7,948 nt of DNA, taken from JACDHQ01 sp036401195. GTDB lineage: Bacteria > Gemmatimonadota > Gemmatimonadetes > Gemmatimonadales > Gemmatimonadaceae. A model generated the notes under the pieces. The model saw only the letters and a program-made list of their open reading frames with translations, did not search any database and was not told the origin of the DNA. How positions within the stretch are numbered: position 1 is the stretch's first letter; each line of letters opens with the position of its first letter. The translations under genes were made by a program, and so were the position numbers. Shown piece after piece: positions 1 through 6,902 of the stretch. The stretch lies in assembly GCA_036401195.1 (NCBI GenBank), contig DASWVQ010000183.1:1-7948 (forward strand), in the 5' to 3' direction.

Positions 1-11
1 CAGGATGACGG

Positions 12-2561
12 CTAGTGCTGGATCCGGAAGCCGAGGAAGGCCATCATCCCCACCTCCGGCATGTTGATCATCTCGAAGTGCTTGCGGCCGAAGCCGCACC
101 CCTTGTCCTGGTTCACGATCTCGCTGTTCGGCTGCGCCACCTGCGGCGCGGTCACCGCGGGGGTGCGGTAGGTGACCTTGCTGCTGCCGCAGGTGAACAG
201 GTTGCTCACCGACAGGTTGAACGCCGTCCCCTGGAGCTGCGGGACGGGGATGAGGACGTTCGCGTCGAAGGTGCCGAAGGTGGGGATCACCCCCGAGTTC
301 ACCCCGGAGCGGAAGTAGTAGCCATCCACCTGGCGCCAGGTCGCGCCGAGCGTCGCCGGCCCGATCTCCTTCACCGAGGCGCCCACCGTCCACTTGGTCG
401 AGGGGCTGTTGAGCGCCGTCGCCTCGCCCACCACGTCGCGCGTCTTCAGGTTCACCGTGGAGTAGTTCGCGCGCAGCTCCACCGTGGGGAGCACGAGGTA
501 GTTCACCCCCAGGTCGAGCCCGTCCACGGTGGCGCGCCCGAGGTTGTAGTAGATCAGCACGATCGGCGTGATCGGCGTGGCCGCCTGGTTCACGATGCGC
601 CCCTGCGCGTCCACCGGGATGTTGTTCCCCGGGTTCACGATCGGCGCCGCCCAGGTGGCCGTCGCGGGGTTCCCGGTGAAGGGATTGCCCACGATGGTGA
701 GGGGGCTCAGGAAGGCCTCGTACTTCGAGTTGTAGTAGGTGGCGTCGAGGTAGAGCTTCCGGGCGATGATCCCCTTGTAGCCGAACTCCCAGGTCTTGTT
801 CTCCTCGGGGCGCACCGCGCCGTACCGCGCCACCTCGACGCCGGCGCTGTTCAGCGTGCGGAAGCCCCCGGTGTTCCCGTAGATGGAGATCGCCCCCGTC
901 CAGTCGGGAATGAAGAAGCTGGTCTGGAGGATCGTGGGGGTCTTGTAGGCGCGGTTGAAGGTCACGCGGAAGGCGTGGTCGTCCTTCGGCTTGATCACCA
1001 CCCCCGCCTTCGGGCTCCACTGCGCATCGAACTCGCTCGGCGAGTCGTAGCGGCCCGCGAGCACCAGGTCCATCCAGGGCATGACCGGCGTGGTGGCCTG
1101 CGCATACACGCCGCTCATCGTGTTCTTCACGTCCTCACCGGTGACGCGGTCCCACAGCCACTGCCGGTCGCTGCTCACCACGTCGGCGCGGTACTGCCCG
1201 CCGAACACCACGCTTGTGTTGAGGAGCATGGGCACGTTGTAGTTCCCCTGCACCTCCGCGGCGTACATGCGGCCGTTGCTCGGCCAGTCGGACATGAGCC
1301 GCAGCTCGTCGGCGGTCTTCGACGGGTTGGTGAGCTGCGCCCCGGCATAGCGGTTGAGGGCGAACGACTCCCCCGACTGCGACTGCGAGCGGTAGGCGTT
1401 CAGGTACCAGTGCGGCGTCGTCCAGCGCGCCTGGAGGGTGTTGTACAGCCAGCCCTTGAGCTGGTTGCGGCCCACGTTGGTCTGCCCCACGCCATCGGTG
1501 CGGCTCATCCCGCCGTTCAGCTCGAGACGGTTCGAGCCCAGGTACCACACGCCGGCGGCGGAGCCGCGGGCCACGCTGGTGTTCCAGTCGATCGGGATCT
1601 TGAGCGAGTCCTCACGCACGCCCGCCGCCGTGGGCGCGGCCAGGCCGCCGCCGGCGGTGTAGCGGAGCAGGTTCTGCCAGTCCTTCGCCGTCTGGTACTC
1701 GCCCGACACCTTGTAGCCGAAGCGGCCATTCGCGATCACGCCGGCATAGCGCGCCTGCACGTCGGCGTAGCTGCGGCTCCCCCCCACCATCTCGAGGGTG
1801 AGCCCGGGGTACTGCCGCGGGTCCTTCGTGCGCATCGCCAGCACGCCGTTGGCCGCGTCGGGGCCGTACAGCGCGGAGCCGGGGCCCACCAGCACCTCCA
1901 TCCCCGCCAGGTCCACCTTCGGGGTCGCGGTGAACTGCCCCACCGGGAGCCCGTTCTCGGGGAGGATCGCCATGCGGCCATCCTCCACCATGAGGAAGCG
2001 ATTGTTGAACGAGGAGTTGAAGCCGCGGGCGTTGATCGCCACGCTCGTCATCCCGGTCTGGATGAAGTCCACCCCCTTCACTTCCTTCAGCGCCCCGGCG
2101 AAGAGGTTCCCCACGCTGAGCGCGAGGGCGTCGGCGTCGACGCTGGTCACGGTGGCCGGCGCGTCGGTCACCTTCTCCACCCGGCGCGACGCCGCCGACA
2201 CCACCCCGCCCAGCAGCACCGCCGCCGGGCTCACGGTCACGTTCACCGTGACCTCCTGCCCGCCGGTGACCGTCACGTTCGGGATGATCGTGGGCCGGTC
2301 GCCGATCCGCTGCACGCGCAGCTGGTGCGTGCCCGCGGGCACGTTGGCGATGCGGAAGCGGCCGTCGGGACCGGTGAGCGCGCCGTAGCGCGTGCCCATC
2401 ACGGCCACCTGAGCGTTCGCCACCGGGCGCTGCGAGCTGTCGGTCACGGTGCCGGCGATGCGGCCGGTGGCCTGGGCACGGGCGGGCACCGGCGCGAGCG
2501 CGATCAACAGCAGCGCGAGCGCGGCGCCCCACCGCGTGAGCCGGTTGAGCTCCATCGACAT
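12..2561 (-). CDS. TonB-dependent outer-membrane receptor with CarboxypepD_reg-like N-terminal domain
   Basis: An 849-residue outer-membrane transporter expected to import a ligand using TonB/ExbBD energy. Residues 1-29 look like a Sec signal peptide: charged start, hydrophobic core at about 12-23, and cleavage near ARA-QA. Residues about 33-112 form a carboxypeptidase-regulatory-like beta sandwich (GRIAGTVTD, then GPDGRFRI and VPAGTHQLRV). A linker, LGGVVSAASRRVEKVTDAPA (about 117-136), precedes the plug, which runs to about 248 and carries RGF at 179-181 and VGPGSALYGPDAANG at 225-239. The rest is a beta barrel rich in alternating aromatic strands, ending in FLGFRIQH. The start at 2561 is preferred over the ATG at 2555 because an AGGGAGG site sits 7 bases upstream. 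The length suits an ordinary receptor and is shorter than typical SusC proteins. The mature protein has only two Cys (791 and 822), both near the C-terminus. The ligand is unknown; the upstream carboxylate genes suggest an acid or lipid-like compound, by context only. Confidence 0.93.
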   Translation of the reverse strand: MSMELNRLTRWGAALALLLIALAPVPARAQATGRIAGTVTDSSQRPVANAQVAVMGTRYGALTGPDGRFRIANVPAGTHQLRVQRIGDRPTIIPNVTVTGGQEVTVNVTVSPAAVLLGGVVSAASRRVEKVTDAPATVTSVDADALALSVGNLFAGALKEVKGVDFIQTGMTSVAINARGFNSSFNNRFLMVEDGRMAILPENGLPVGQFTATPKVDLAGMEVLVGPGSALYGPDAANGVLAMRTKDPRQYPGLTLEMVGGSRSYADVQARYAGVIANGRFGYKVSGEYQTAKDWQNLLRYTAGGGLAAPTAAGVREDSLKIPIDWNTSVARGSAAGVWYLGSNRLELNGGMSRTDGVGQTNVGRNQLKGWLYNTLQARWTTPHWYLNAYRSQSQSGESFALNRYAGAQLTNPSKTADELRLMSDWPSNGRMYAAEVQGNYNVPMLLNTSVVFGGQYRADVVSSDRQWLWDRVTGEDVKNTMSGVYAQATTPVMPWMDLVLAGRYDSPSEFDAQWSPKAGVVIKPKDDHAFRVTFNRAYKTPTILQTSFFIPDWTGAISIYGNTGGFRTLNSAGVEVARYGAVRPEENKTWEFGYKGIIARKLYLDATYYNSKYEAFLSPLTIVGNPFTGNPATATWAAPIVNPGNNIPVDAQGRIVNQAATPITPIVLIYYNLGRATVDGLDLGVNYLVLPTVELRANYSTVNLKTRDVVGEATALNSPSTKWTVGASVKEIGPATLGATWRQVDGYYFRSGVNSGVIPTFGTFDANVLIPVPQLQGTAFNLSVSNLFTCGSSKVTYRTPAVTAPQVAQPNSEIVNQDKGCGFGRKHFEMINMPEVGMMAFLGFRIQH

Positions 2562-2567
2562 GGGACT

Positions 2568-2575
2568 GCCTCCCT
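2568..2575 (-). promoter_or_regulatory. Shine-Dalgarno site of the TonB-dependent receptor
   Basis: On the minus strand this reads AGGGAGGC, ending 7 bases before the ATG at 2561, and it decides that start over the in-frame ATG two codons later. The bases just upstream (CTCCCC) are complementary to it, so a small hairpin with a 4-base stem and a CCAG loop could partly mask the site. That stem is short and may be chance. Confidence 0.7.
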
Positions 2576-2587
2576 GGGGAGTGGGGT

Positions 2588-2603
2588 GAACGTACCTCGA
2601 ACG
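2588..2603. repeat. Short direct repeat in the gap before the receptor gene
   Basis: GAACG occurs twice on the plus strand (2588-2592 and 2599-2603), spaced 11 bases start to start, in the 83-base gap between the hydratase stop and the receptor start. One helical turn of spacing would suit a protein-binding site, but five-base repeats are common by chance. I see no convincing sigma-70 promoter or terminator in this gap. Confidence 0.2.
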
Positions 2604-2644
2604 GGGGGACTTCGGGGAGCGGTGCTTCAGCCTGCGGGGAACCG

Positions 2645-3139
2645 TCATGGAACCACCTGCGGGACCTGCGGGACCTGCGGGAGCTGCGGCAGCGGCGCGT
2701 CGGGGGGCCGGATGGCGGCCGCGGCGACCGGGAGGGGCACCATCACCAGCGCCTCGCCCTCGATCACGGTCTCCCCCTGCTGGTTGGTGCAGGTGGTCGC
2801 CAGCCGCGCGCGGCGCTTCGCCGCCATCACCTCCACCACCTCGACCCGAGCGGTGACCGTGTCGCCGATGCGCACCGGCCGCGTGAAGCGGAGCGACTGC
2901 GACAGGTAGATCGTCCCGGGCCCGGGAAGGCGCATCGCCAGCACCGCGGAAATGAACCCCGCCGAGAGCATCCCGTGCGCGATCCGCCCGCCGAAGCGCG
3001 ACTCCGCCGCCGCCACCTCGTTCACGTGCGCGGGGTTGAAGTCGCCGGTGATCCCGGCGTAGAGCACCACGTCCGTCTCGGTGACGGTCTTCGCCATCTC
3101 CGCCGCCATCCCGGCGGTGAGCGCCTCGAACGCGGGCAT
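2645..3139 (-). CDS. MaoC/PhaJ-type (R)-specific enoyl-CoA hydratase with a Pro-Gln-Val tail
   Basis: A 164-residue single hot-dog-fold protein of the MaoC family, predicted to hydrate trans-2-enoyl-CoA to (R)-3-hydroxyacyl-CoA in the cytoplasm. The hydratase-2 motif ITGDFNPAH is at residues 30-38, with Asp33 and His38 matching the catalytic pair of PhaJ-type enzymes. GGRIAHGMLSAGFIS (50-64) and LRFTRPVRIGDTVTARVEV (83-101) are further family signatures. PhaJ enzymes are usually about 135 residues. The excess is a C-terminal extension (from about 137) that is rich in Ala and Pro and ends in PQLPQVPQVPQVVP, encoded by a 9-base tandem repeat. The start ATG at 3139 shares one base with the symporter stop (TGATG), with GGAGG 4 bases upstream, so translation is probably coupled. 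Family and active site are clear. Whether it serves beta-oxidation, hydroxyalkanoate supply or a synthetic route cannot be told. Confidence 0.92.
   Translation of the reverse strand: MPAFEALTAGMAAEMAKTVTETDVVLYAGITGDFNPAHVNEVAAAESRFGGRIAHGMLSAGFISAVLAMRLPGPGTIYLSQSLRFTRPVRIGDTVTARVEVVEVMAAKRRARLATTCTNQQGETVIEGEALVMVPLPVAAAAIRPPDAPLPQLPQVPQVPQVVP
2655..2690 (-). repeat. 9-base tandem repeat within the 3' end of the hydratase gene
   Basis: The plus strand shows three perfect copies of ACCTGCGGG (2655-2663, 2664-2672, 2673-2681) followed by a fourth degenerate copy (2682-2690). Being in frame, they encode PQL-PQV-PQV-PQV at residues 151-162 of the hydratase. Gain or loss of a unit would keep the reading frame and change only the tail length. 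Confidence 0.85.
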
Positions 3140-4659
3140 CAGGCCTCCATGACCAGCTGCACGTCGGGATCGATCGCGGCACCGGCGCCGCCGCGGGTGA
3201 GCCAGCTCACCACGAAAAACACGAGCAGCGAGGCGACCAGCGCGATCGCGGTCGCGGTCACCCCGGCGGGGAAGGAGAACACCTTGTAGTAGGCCAGCGA
3301 CTCGAACACGAGCGTGATCGCGAGCCCGGTGGCGATCGACGCGATCGCCCCCTCGCGCGTGGCCCCCGCCCAGTTGATCCCGATCGCCAGCGCGGGCACC
3401 AGCGTGCTCGCGAACAGCCCCCACCCGAAGATCCCGAGGAAGGCCACCAGCGTGCCCGACACCTGCGCCAGCAGCGCCGCCGCCAGCGAGATCACCACGG
3501 TGGAGATCCGCCCCCAGCGCAGCTCGTTCCCCACGGTGCGGCCCATCGCGCGCGGGAGGTCGTGCGTGATCGCCGCCGCGCCGATGTTCATGAAGGAGTT
3601 CACGGTGCTCATGATCGCCGCCGCCACCCCGGAGAACACCAGCGCCGAGAGGAGCAGGGGGGAGAAGCGCAGCAGGAACACCGGCGTCGCGTCGTCCGCA
3701 TTCGCCAGCGGGGCCAGCGCGCCACGCAGCGTGAGCGCCTTCACCGCCACCCCCACGCCGAAGAGCAGCAGAACGGTCACCACCAGCGCCACGGTCATGA
3801 GCAGCGGGTACCACCGCAGCCGCCGCGGGTCCTTCAGCATGTAGAACTTGTGCACCACGTGCGGCTGGCCGAGCGAGCCCAGGCCGAACACGAAGAAGAG
3901 CGACAGCGCGGCGAGCGGTCCCATCTTCCCCCACGGGCCGAGGAACTCGGGGTCGGCCGCCAGCAGCGCCCGCGACATGGCCGGCATCCCCCCCCCGGAC
4001 TGGAGCGCGAACACGAACACCAGCAGCGACGCCAGCGCCATCAGCGCGCCCTGGAACAGGTCGGTGTAGATCCCGGCGAGGATCCCCCCACTGGCCGAGT
4101 AGGCCAGCGTGATGAAGGTCCCGATCCAGATCCCCCACCCCAGCCCGAGGCCGAAGATCGCGTCGATCACGAGCCCCAGCGCCAGGATGTTCGTGGCCAT
4201 GTAGCCGATCACCGCCGCCAGGATCGCCACCGCCGAGAGGCCCTGCGCGGCGCGCGAGCGGTAGCGAGCGCCGATCGCGTCGGGCACGGTGATCAGCCCG
4301 CGCACCTCGCCCAGGAGGCGCATGCGCTTCGCGAGCACCCACGCCCCCATCGAGTTGGTGATCGTGGCGGGGAGCACGATGAACACCGCGCCGAGCCCCA
4401 CCCGATACACCAGCCCCGGGCCGCCGATGAAGGCGAAGCCGGAGAGGGTGGCCGCCATGGCGGCGATCGAGAGCGCCCAGAGCCCGATCCCCTGCCCCGC
4501 CACGAAGAAGTCGCTCGCCGAGTGGGTGCGACGCGTGGCCCAGGCCCCGATGGCGATCACCACCGCGAAGTACACGACCGCCACCGCGATGATCACCGGC
4601 TGCGCGAGCGGGGGGAGCGCGCTGGCCTGCAGCAGCAGGGGGACCGCCATGGTGCTCAT
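3139..4659 (-). CDS. Sodium:solute symporter, SSS/PutP family
   Basis: A 506-residue inner-membrane transporter with about 13 hydrophobic segments, the usual count and length for the SSS family (TC 2.A.21). Family landmarks include GGILAGIYTDLFQG at 191-204, GSLGQPH at 261-267 followed by KFYMLKDPRR, and AIMSTVNS at 348-355. In the last, Ala348, Ser351 and Thr352 fit the Na2 sodium-site residues of PutP (Ala337, Ser340, Thr341), so sodium coupling is probable. The substrate is not readable from sequence. The acyl-CoA synthetase upstream and hydratase downstream favour a mono-carboxylate, as in the acetate carrier ActP, but amino acid or pantothenate-type transport is not excluded. The ATG at 4659 overlaps the previous gene by four bases (ATGA) and has a perfect GGAGG 7 bases upstream. 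A second Met at residue 4 is a less likely start. Confidence 0.93.
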   Translation of the reverse strand: MSTMAVPLLLQASALPPLAQPVIIAVAVVYFAVVIAIGAWATRRTHSASDFFVAGQGIGLWALSIAAMAATLSGFAFIGGPGLVYRVGLGAVFIVLPATITNSMGAWVLAKRMRLLGEVRGLITVPDAIGARYRSRAAQGLSAVAILAAVIGYMATNILALGLVIDAIFGLGLGWGIWIGTFITLAYSASGGILAGIYTDLFQGALMALASLLVFVFALQSGGGMPAMSRALLAADPEFLGPWGKMGPLAALSLFFVFGLGSLGQPHVVHKFYMLKDPRRLRWYPLLMTVALVVTVLLLFGVGVAVKALTLRGALAPLANADDATPVFLLRFSPLLLSALVFSGVAAAIMSTVNSFMNIGAAAITHDLPRAMGRTVGNELRWGRISTVVISLAAALLAQVSGTLVAFLGIFGWGLFASTLVPALAIGINWAGATREGAIASIATGLAITLVFESLAYYKVFSFPAGVTATAIALVASLLVFFVVSWLTRGGAGAAIDPDVQLVMEA

Positions 4660-5111
4660 CGTCCGGCCTCCGCGCGCAGCGCCGCCGCGCGCTCGCGCAC
4701 CCGCGCCAGGTCCGCCTCGCTCAGCGTCACCCGGTCGAAGGTCATCGCGTACGCCACCGGCAGCACGAAGATGGGCAGCAGCCCGATCCCGTACATCAGG
4801 ATCGCGGCACGCCGCGGGAGCCCCAGCAGGAGGGCGCTGCCCGCCTCCTCGGCGGGAAGCGCCAGCGCGGCGCCGAAGCACCCGGCGATGAGCACGAACA
4901 TGAACGCGAACACCCCCCAGAGCCCGCCCAGCCGCACGCCGGGGCGGGCCGCCCCGAGGATCATCGCGGCGACCATCATGACGGCGACGCCGAGCGCCAT
5001 GCTCCACGCCCCCCACGCGGGCGCACCACCGGGCGCGAAGGCCGATGCGTACGCCGCCCCGATGAGCAGGGTGCCGATGAAGAGGGCCAGGACCGCGAAT
5101 CGCCGCGCCAT
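4656..5111 (-). CDS. Uncharacterised four-pass membrane protein, possible symporter partner
   Basis: I do not recognise this 151-residue protein. It has four hydrophobic stretches at about 5-24, 34-54, 63-85 and 101-123, then a charged, probably helical tail (SEADLARVRERAAALRAEAG). The last membrane segment and what follows (FVLPVAY, then FDR) superficially recall the end of YjcH/DUF485, the small protein encoded between acs and actP in E. coli. YjcH is about 104 residues with two spans, so homology is not claimed. The ATG at 5111 directly abuts the synthetase stop (TGAATG) with no clear Shine-Dalgarno site, so translation probably depends on coupling. Its stop overlaps the symporter start (ATGA). 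Position between a CoA ligase and an SSS carrier suggests an accessory role in transport, which is inference. It is clearly a coding gene by its tight packing and long membrane spans. Confidence 0.82.
   Translation of the reverse strand: MARRFAVLALFIGTLLIGAAYASAFAPGGAPAWGAWSMALGVAVMMVAAMILGAARPGVRLGGLWGVFAFMFVLIAGCFGAALALPAEEAGSALLLGLPRRAAILMYGIGLLPIFVLPVAYAMTFDRVTLSEADLARVRERAAALRAEAGR
4667..4671 (-). promoter_or_regulatory. Shine-Dalgarno site of the symporter gene
   Basis: GGAGG on the minus strand, 7 bases before the ATG at 4659, lies inside the last codons of the upstream membrane-protein gene. It fixes the symporter start at 4659 and suggests strong initiation beyond simple coupling. 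Confidence 0.7.
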
Positions 5112-6902
5112 TCAGGAGTTCCGGTAGAGGGCGTCGAGGCGGGACTGGTAGCGCTCGGCCACCACGTCGCGCCGGATCTTCTGCGTGGGGGTGAGCTCCC
5201 CCGCGTCCATCGTCAGCTCGTGCTCCAGCACCACGAAGCGCCGCACCTGCTCCGGGCCCGACACCTCGGCGTTCACCCGCGCCACCATCTCGTCGAGTCG
5301 CGCCTGCACCAGCGGGTGCGCGAGGAGGGTGGACCAGCTGCCCACCACGCCCTGCTCCAGCGCCCATTGCTCCACCACCGGCCGGCGCAGGGTGAGGAGC
5401 GCCGAGAGGAACTTCCGTCCCTCGCCATAGCACATCGCCTGCGCGATCCACGCCTCGGCCACCAGCCGCCCCTCGATCGCCAGCGGCGCCACCTTCTTCC
5501 CGGCGGCGAGGGCGATCAGCTCCTTCTTGCGTCCCGTGAGGTGCAGGATCCCGCGCGCGTCGAGGCGCCCCAGGTCGCCGGTGCGGAGCCAGGCGCCGTC
5601 GGCGGTGAATGCCTCGGCGGTCTCGCGCGGCTTGCCGTAGTAGCCGGAGAAGGTCAGGTCCGAGCGCCGGACCAGCACCTCGCCATCGTCGGCGATGCGC
5701 AGCTCGGTGCCGGGCATCGCCGGCCCCACGCCGGTGAAGTCGTACGCGTGCGGGCGGTGGAAGCAGCAGCACAGGTGCTCGGTGAGGCCGTAGGCGCCCA
5801 GCACCGTGACCCCGGCCGCGTCGAGCGACTCCGCGACCGCCACGTTCAGCGCGGCGCCTCCGCTGGTGACGAGCCGTACCCGGTCGCCGAGCCATCCCGC
5901 CATCCACTCGCGCACCGGGGCGATCCCCGCGTGCCAGCGGGCGGTCACGTCGTCGGGCACGCGCAGCCCCTCGCGCAGGAGCCGCGACCGCATCCGCCCC
6001 GCCGCCAGCGCCGCCTGCCATTCCGGGTGCGCCCCCTCGGCGGTGAGCAGCCCCTCGTAGAGCTTCTCGAAGAAGCGGGGCATCCCCCCGAACACCGTCG
6101 GGCGGTAGTCGCGCGCGGCGTCCCACAGGCGCGCGTGGTCGGCCACCAGCCCCGCCGCCATCCCGCACTCGATGCGCGTGGCCATCCCGAAGATGCGCTC
6201 CCCGGCGTGCGAGTAGGGGAGGAAGGAGAGGCTCGTGTCCCCCTCCACGAAGCCGAGCGCCTCGCGCGCGGAGTGCGCCGAGGCCACCAGGGTGCGATGC
6301 GAGATGCGCGCGCCCTTGGGCGAGCCGGTGGAGCCCGAGGTATAGATCAGGATCGCCGTCTCGTCGGGGGCGATCGCCTCGGCGCGCGCCGCGAGCTCGG
6401 CGACGATCGCCGGGTCGGTCGCGAGCAGCGCCGCGCCGCGCGCGAGCACCGCGGGCCAGGCCACCGCATCGGGCACGTCGGCGCCGCTGTCGTGCACGAG
6501 GAGGCGAAGGGCGGCGTGGCCCTCGCGTGCGCGCCGCGCCTTGGCCAGCTGCCCCGCCTCGTCCACGACGAGGGCGCGGGCGCCGCTGTCGGCGAGCAGC
6601 GCCTGGAGCTGCGAGGCGCTGCTGGTGGGGTAGATGCCCACGCTCACGCACCCGGCGAGCATGATGCCCACGTCGGCCACCGGCCAGGGGAGCCGGTTGC
6701 CCGCGAGGACCGCCACGCGGTCGCCCGGGGAGAAGCCCTCCGCCACCAGCACCGCCGCCACCGCGCGCGCCGCCTCGTGCCATTCGCTCCACGTCATCGC
6801 GCGCTCGGCGGGCGCGCCGCCGCTCGCCAGCTCGCGCAGCGCCTCGTGGTGCGGGTGCGACGCCGCGCGCCGCGCGAGGGTGGCGAGGATGGTGTCACGC
6901 AT
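5112..6902 (-). CDS. Long-chain-type acyl-CoA synthetase (AMP-forming)
   Basis: A 596-residue member of the ANL adenylating superfamily, most like long-chain fatty acid:CoA ligases (FadD15-type). It should convert a carboxylate, ATP and CoA to acyl-CoA, AMP and pyrophosphate. The phosphate-binding loop YTSGSTGSPKG is at 187-197. MPRFFEKLYE (about 274-283) is typical of the long-chain class. GAYGLTE is at 369-375, TGDLGRLDARG at 441-451, GRKKELI at 457-463, and the C-terminal TPTQKIRR (571-578) contains the expected catalytic Lys575. All core motifs are intact. A run of three Cys (378-380) just after GLTE is slightly odd. An upstream in-frame GTG at 6911 would add three residues, but ATG 6902 is preferred because GGGGGTG lies 6 bases upstream. 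The start overlaps the KAS III gene by 8 bases and the stop abuts the next ATG. Chain-length preference cannot be predicted. Confidence 0.93.
   Translation of the reverse strand: MRDTILATLARRAASHPHHEALRELASGGAPAERAMTWSEWHEAARAVAAVLVAEGFSPGDRVAVLAGNRLPWPVADVGIMLAGCVSVGIYPTSSASQLQALLADSGARALVVDEAGQLAKARRAREGHAALRLLVHDSGADVPDAVAWPAVLARGAALLATDPAIVAELAARAEAIAPDETAILIYTSGSTGSPKGARISHRTLVASAHSAREALGFVEGDTSLSFLPYSHAGERIFGMATRIECGMAAGLVADHARLWDAARDYRPTVFGGMPRFFEKLYEGLLTAEGAHPEWQAALAAGRMRSRLLREGLRVPDDVTARWHAGIAPVREWMAGWLGDRVRLVTSGGAALNVAVAESLDAAGVTVLGAYGLTEHLCCCFHRPHAYDFTGVGPAMPGTELRIADDGEVLVRRSDLTFSGYYGKPRETAEAFTADGAWLRTGDLGRLDARGILHLTGRKKELIALAAGKKVAPLAIEGRLVAEAWIAQAMCYGEGRKFLSALLTLRRPVVEQWALEQGVVGSWSTLLAHPLVQARLDEMVARVNAEVSGPEQVRRFVVLEHELTMDAGELTPTQKIRRDVVAERYQSRLDALYRNS

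Noticed and set aside
12..2561. SusC-type glycan receptor
   Set aside because: Despite the carboxypeptidase-like N-terminal domain, it is shorter than typical SusC proteins, there is no SusD partner, and no carbohydrate enzymes are nearby.
15..2909. A 964-codon open frame on the plus strand, antisense to the receptor and hydratase
   Set aside because: It is a mirror frame of a high-GC gene: the product is a His/Arg/Val-rich low-complexity string with no domain, while the opposite strand gives a textbook receptor.
12..3182. Receptor start upstream at 3182 (1056 residues)
   Set aside because: The first 207 codons are a shadow of the hydratase in another frame; the signal peptide and Shine-Dalgarno site place the start at 2561.
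3562..5127. A 521-codon plus-strand open frame antisense to the symporter and small membrane protein
   Set aside because: Extreme Arg/His/Gln content and no fold signature; the minus strand encodes clear membrane spans and SSS motifs.
3139..6792. One giant minus-strand protein extending the symporter upstream through the synthetase
   Set aside because: The part before 4659 is an out-of-frame shadow of the synthetase and the small membrane protein. The symporter has its own ATG with a perfect GGAGG site.
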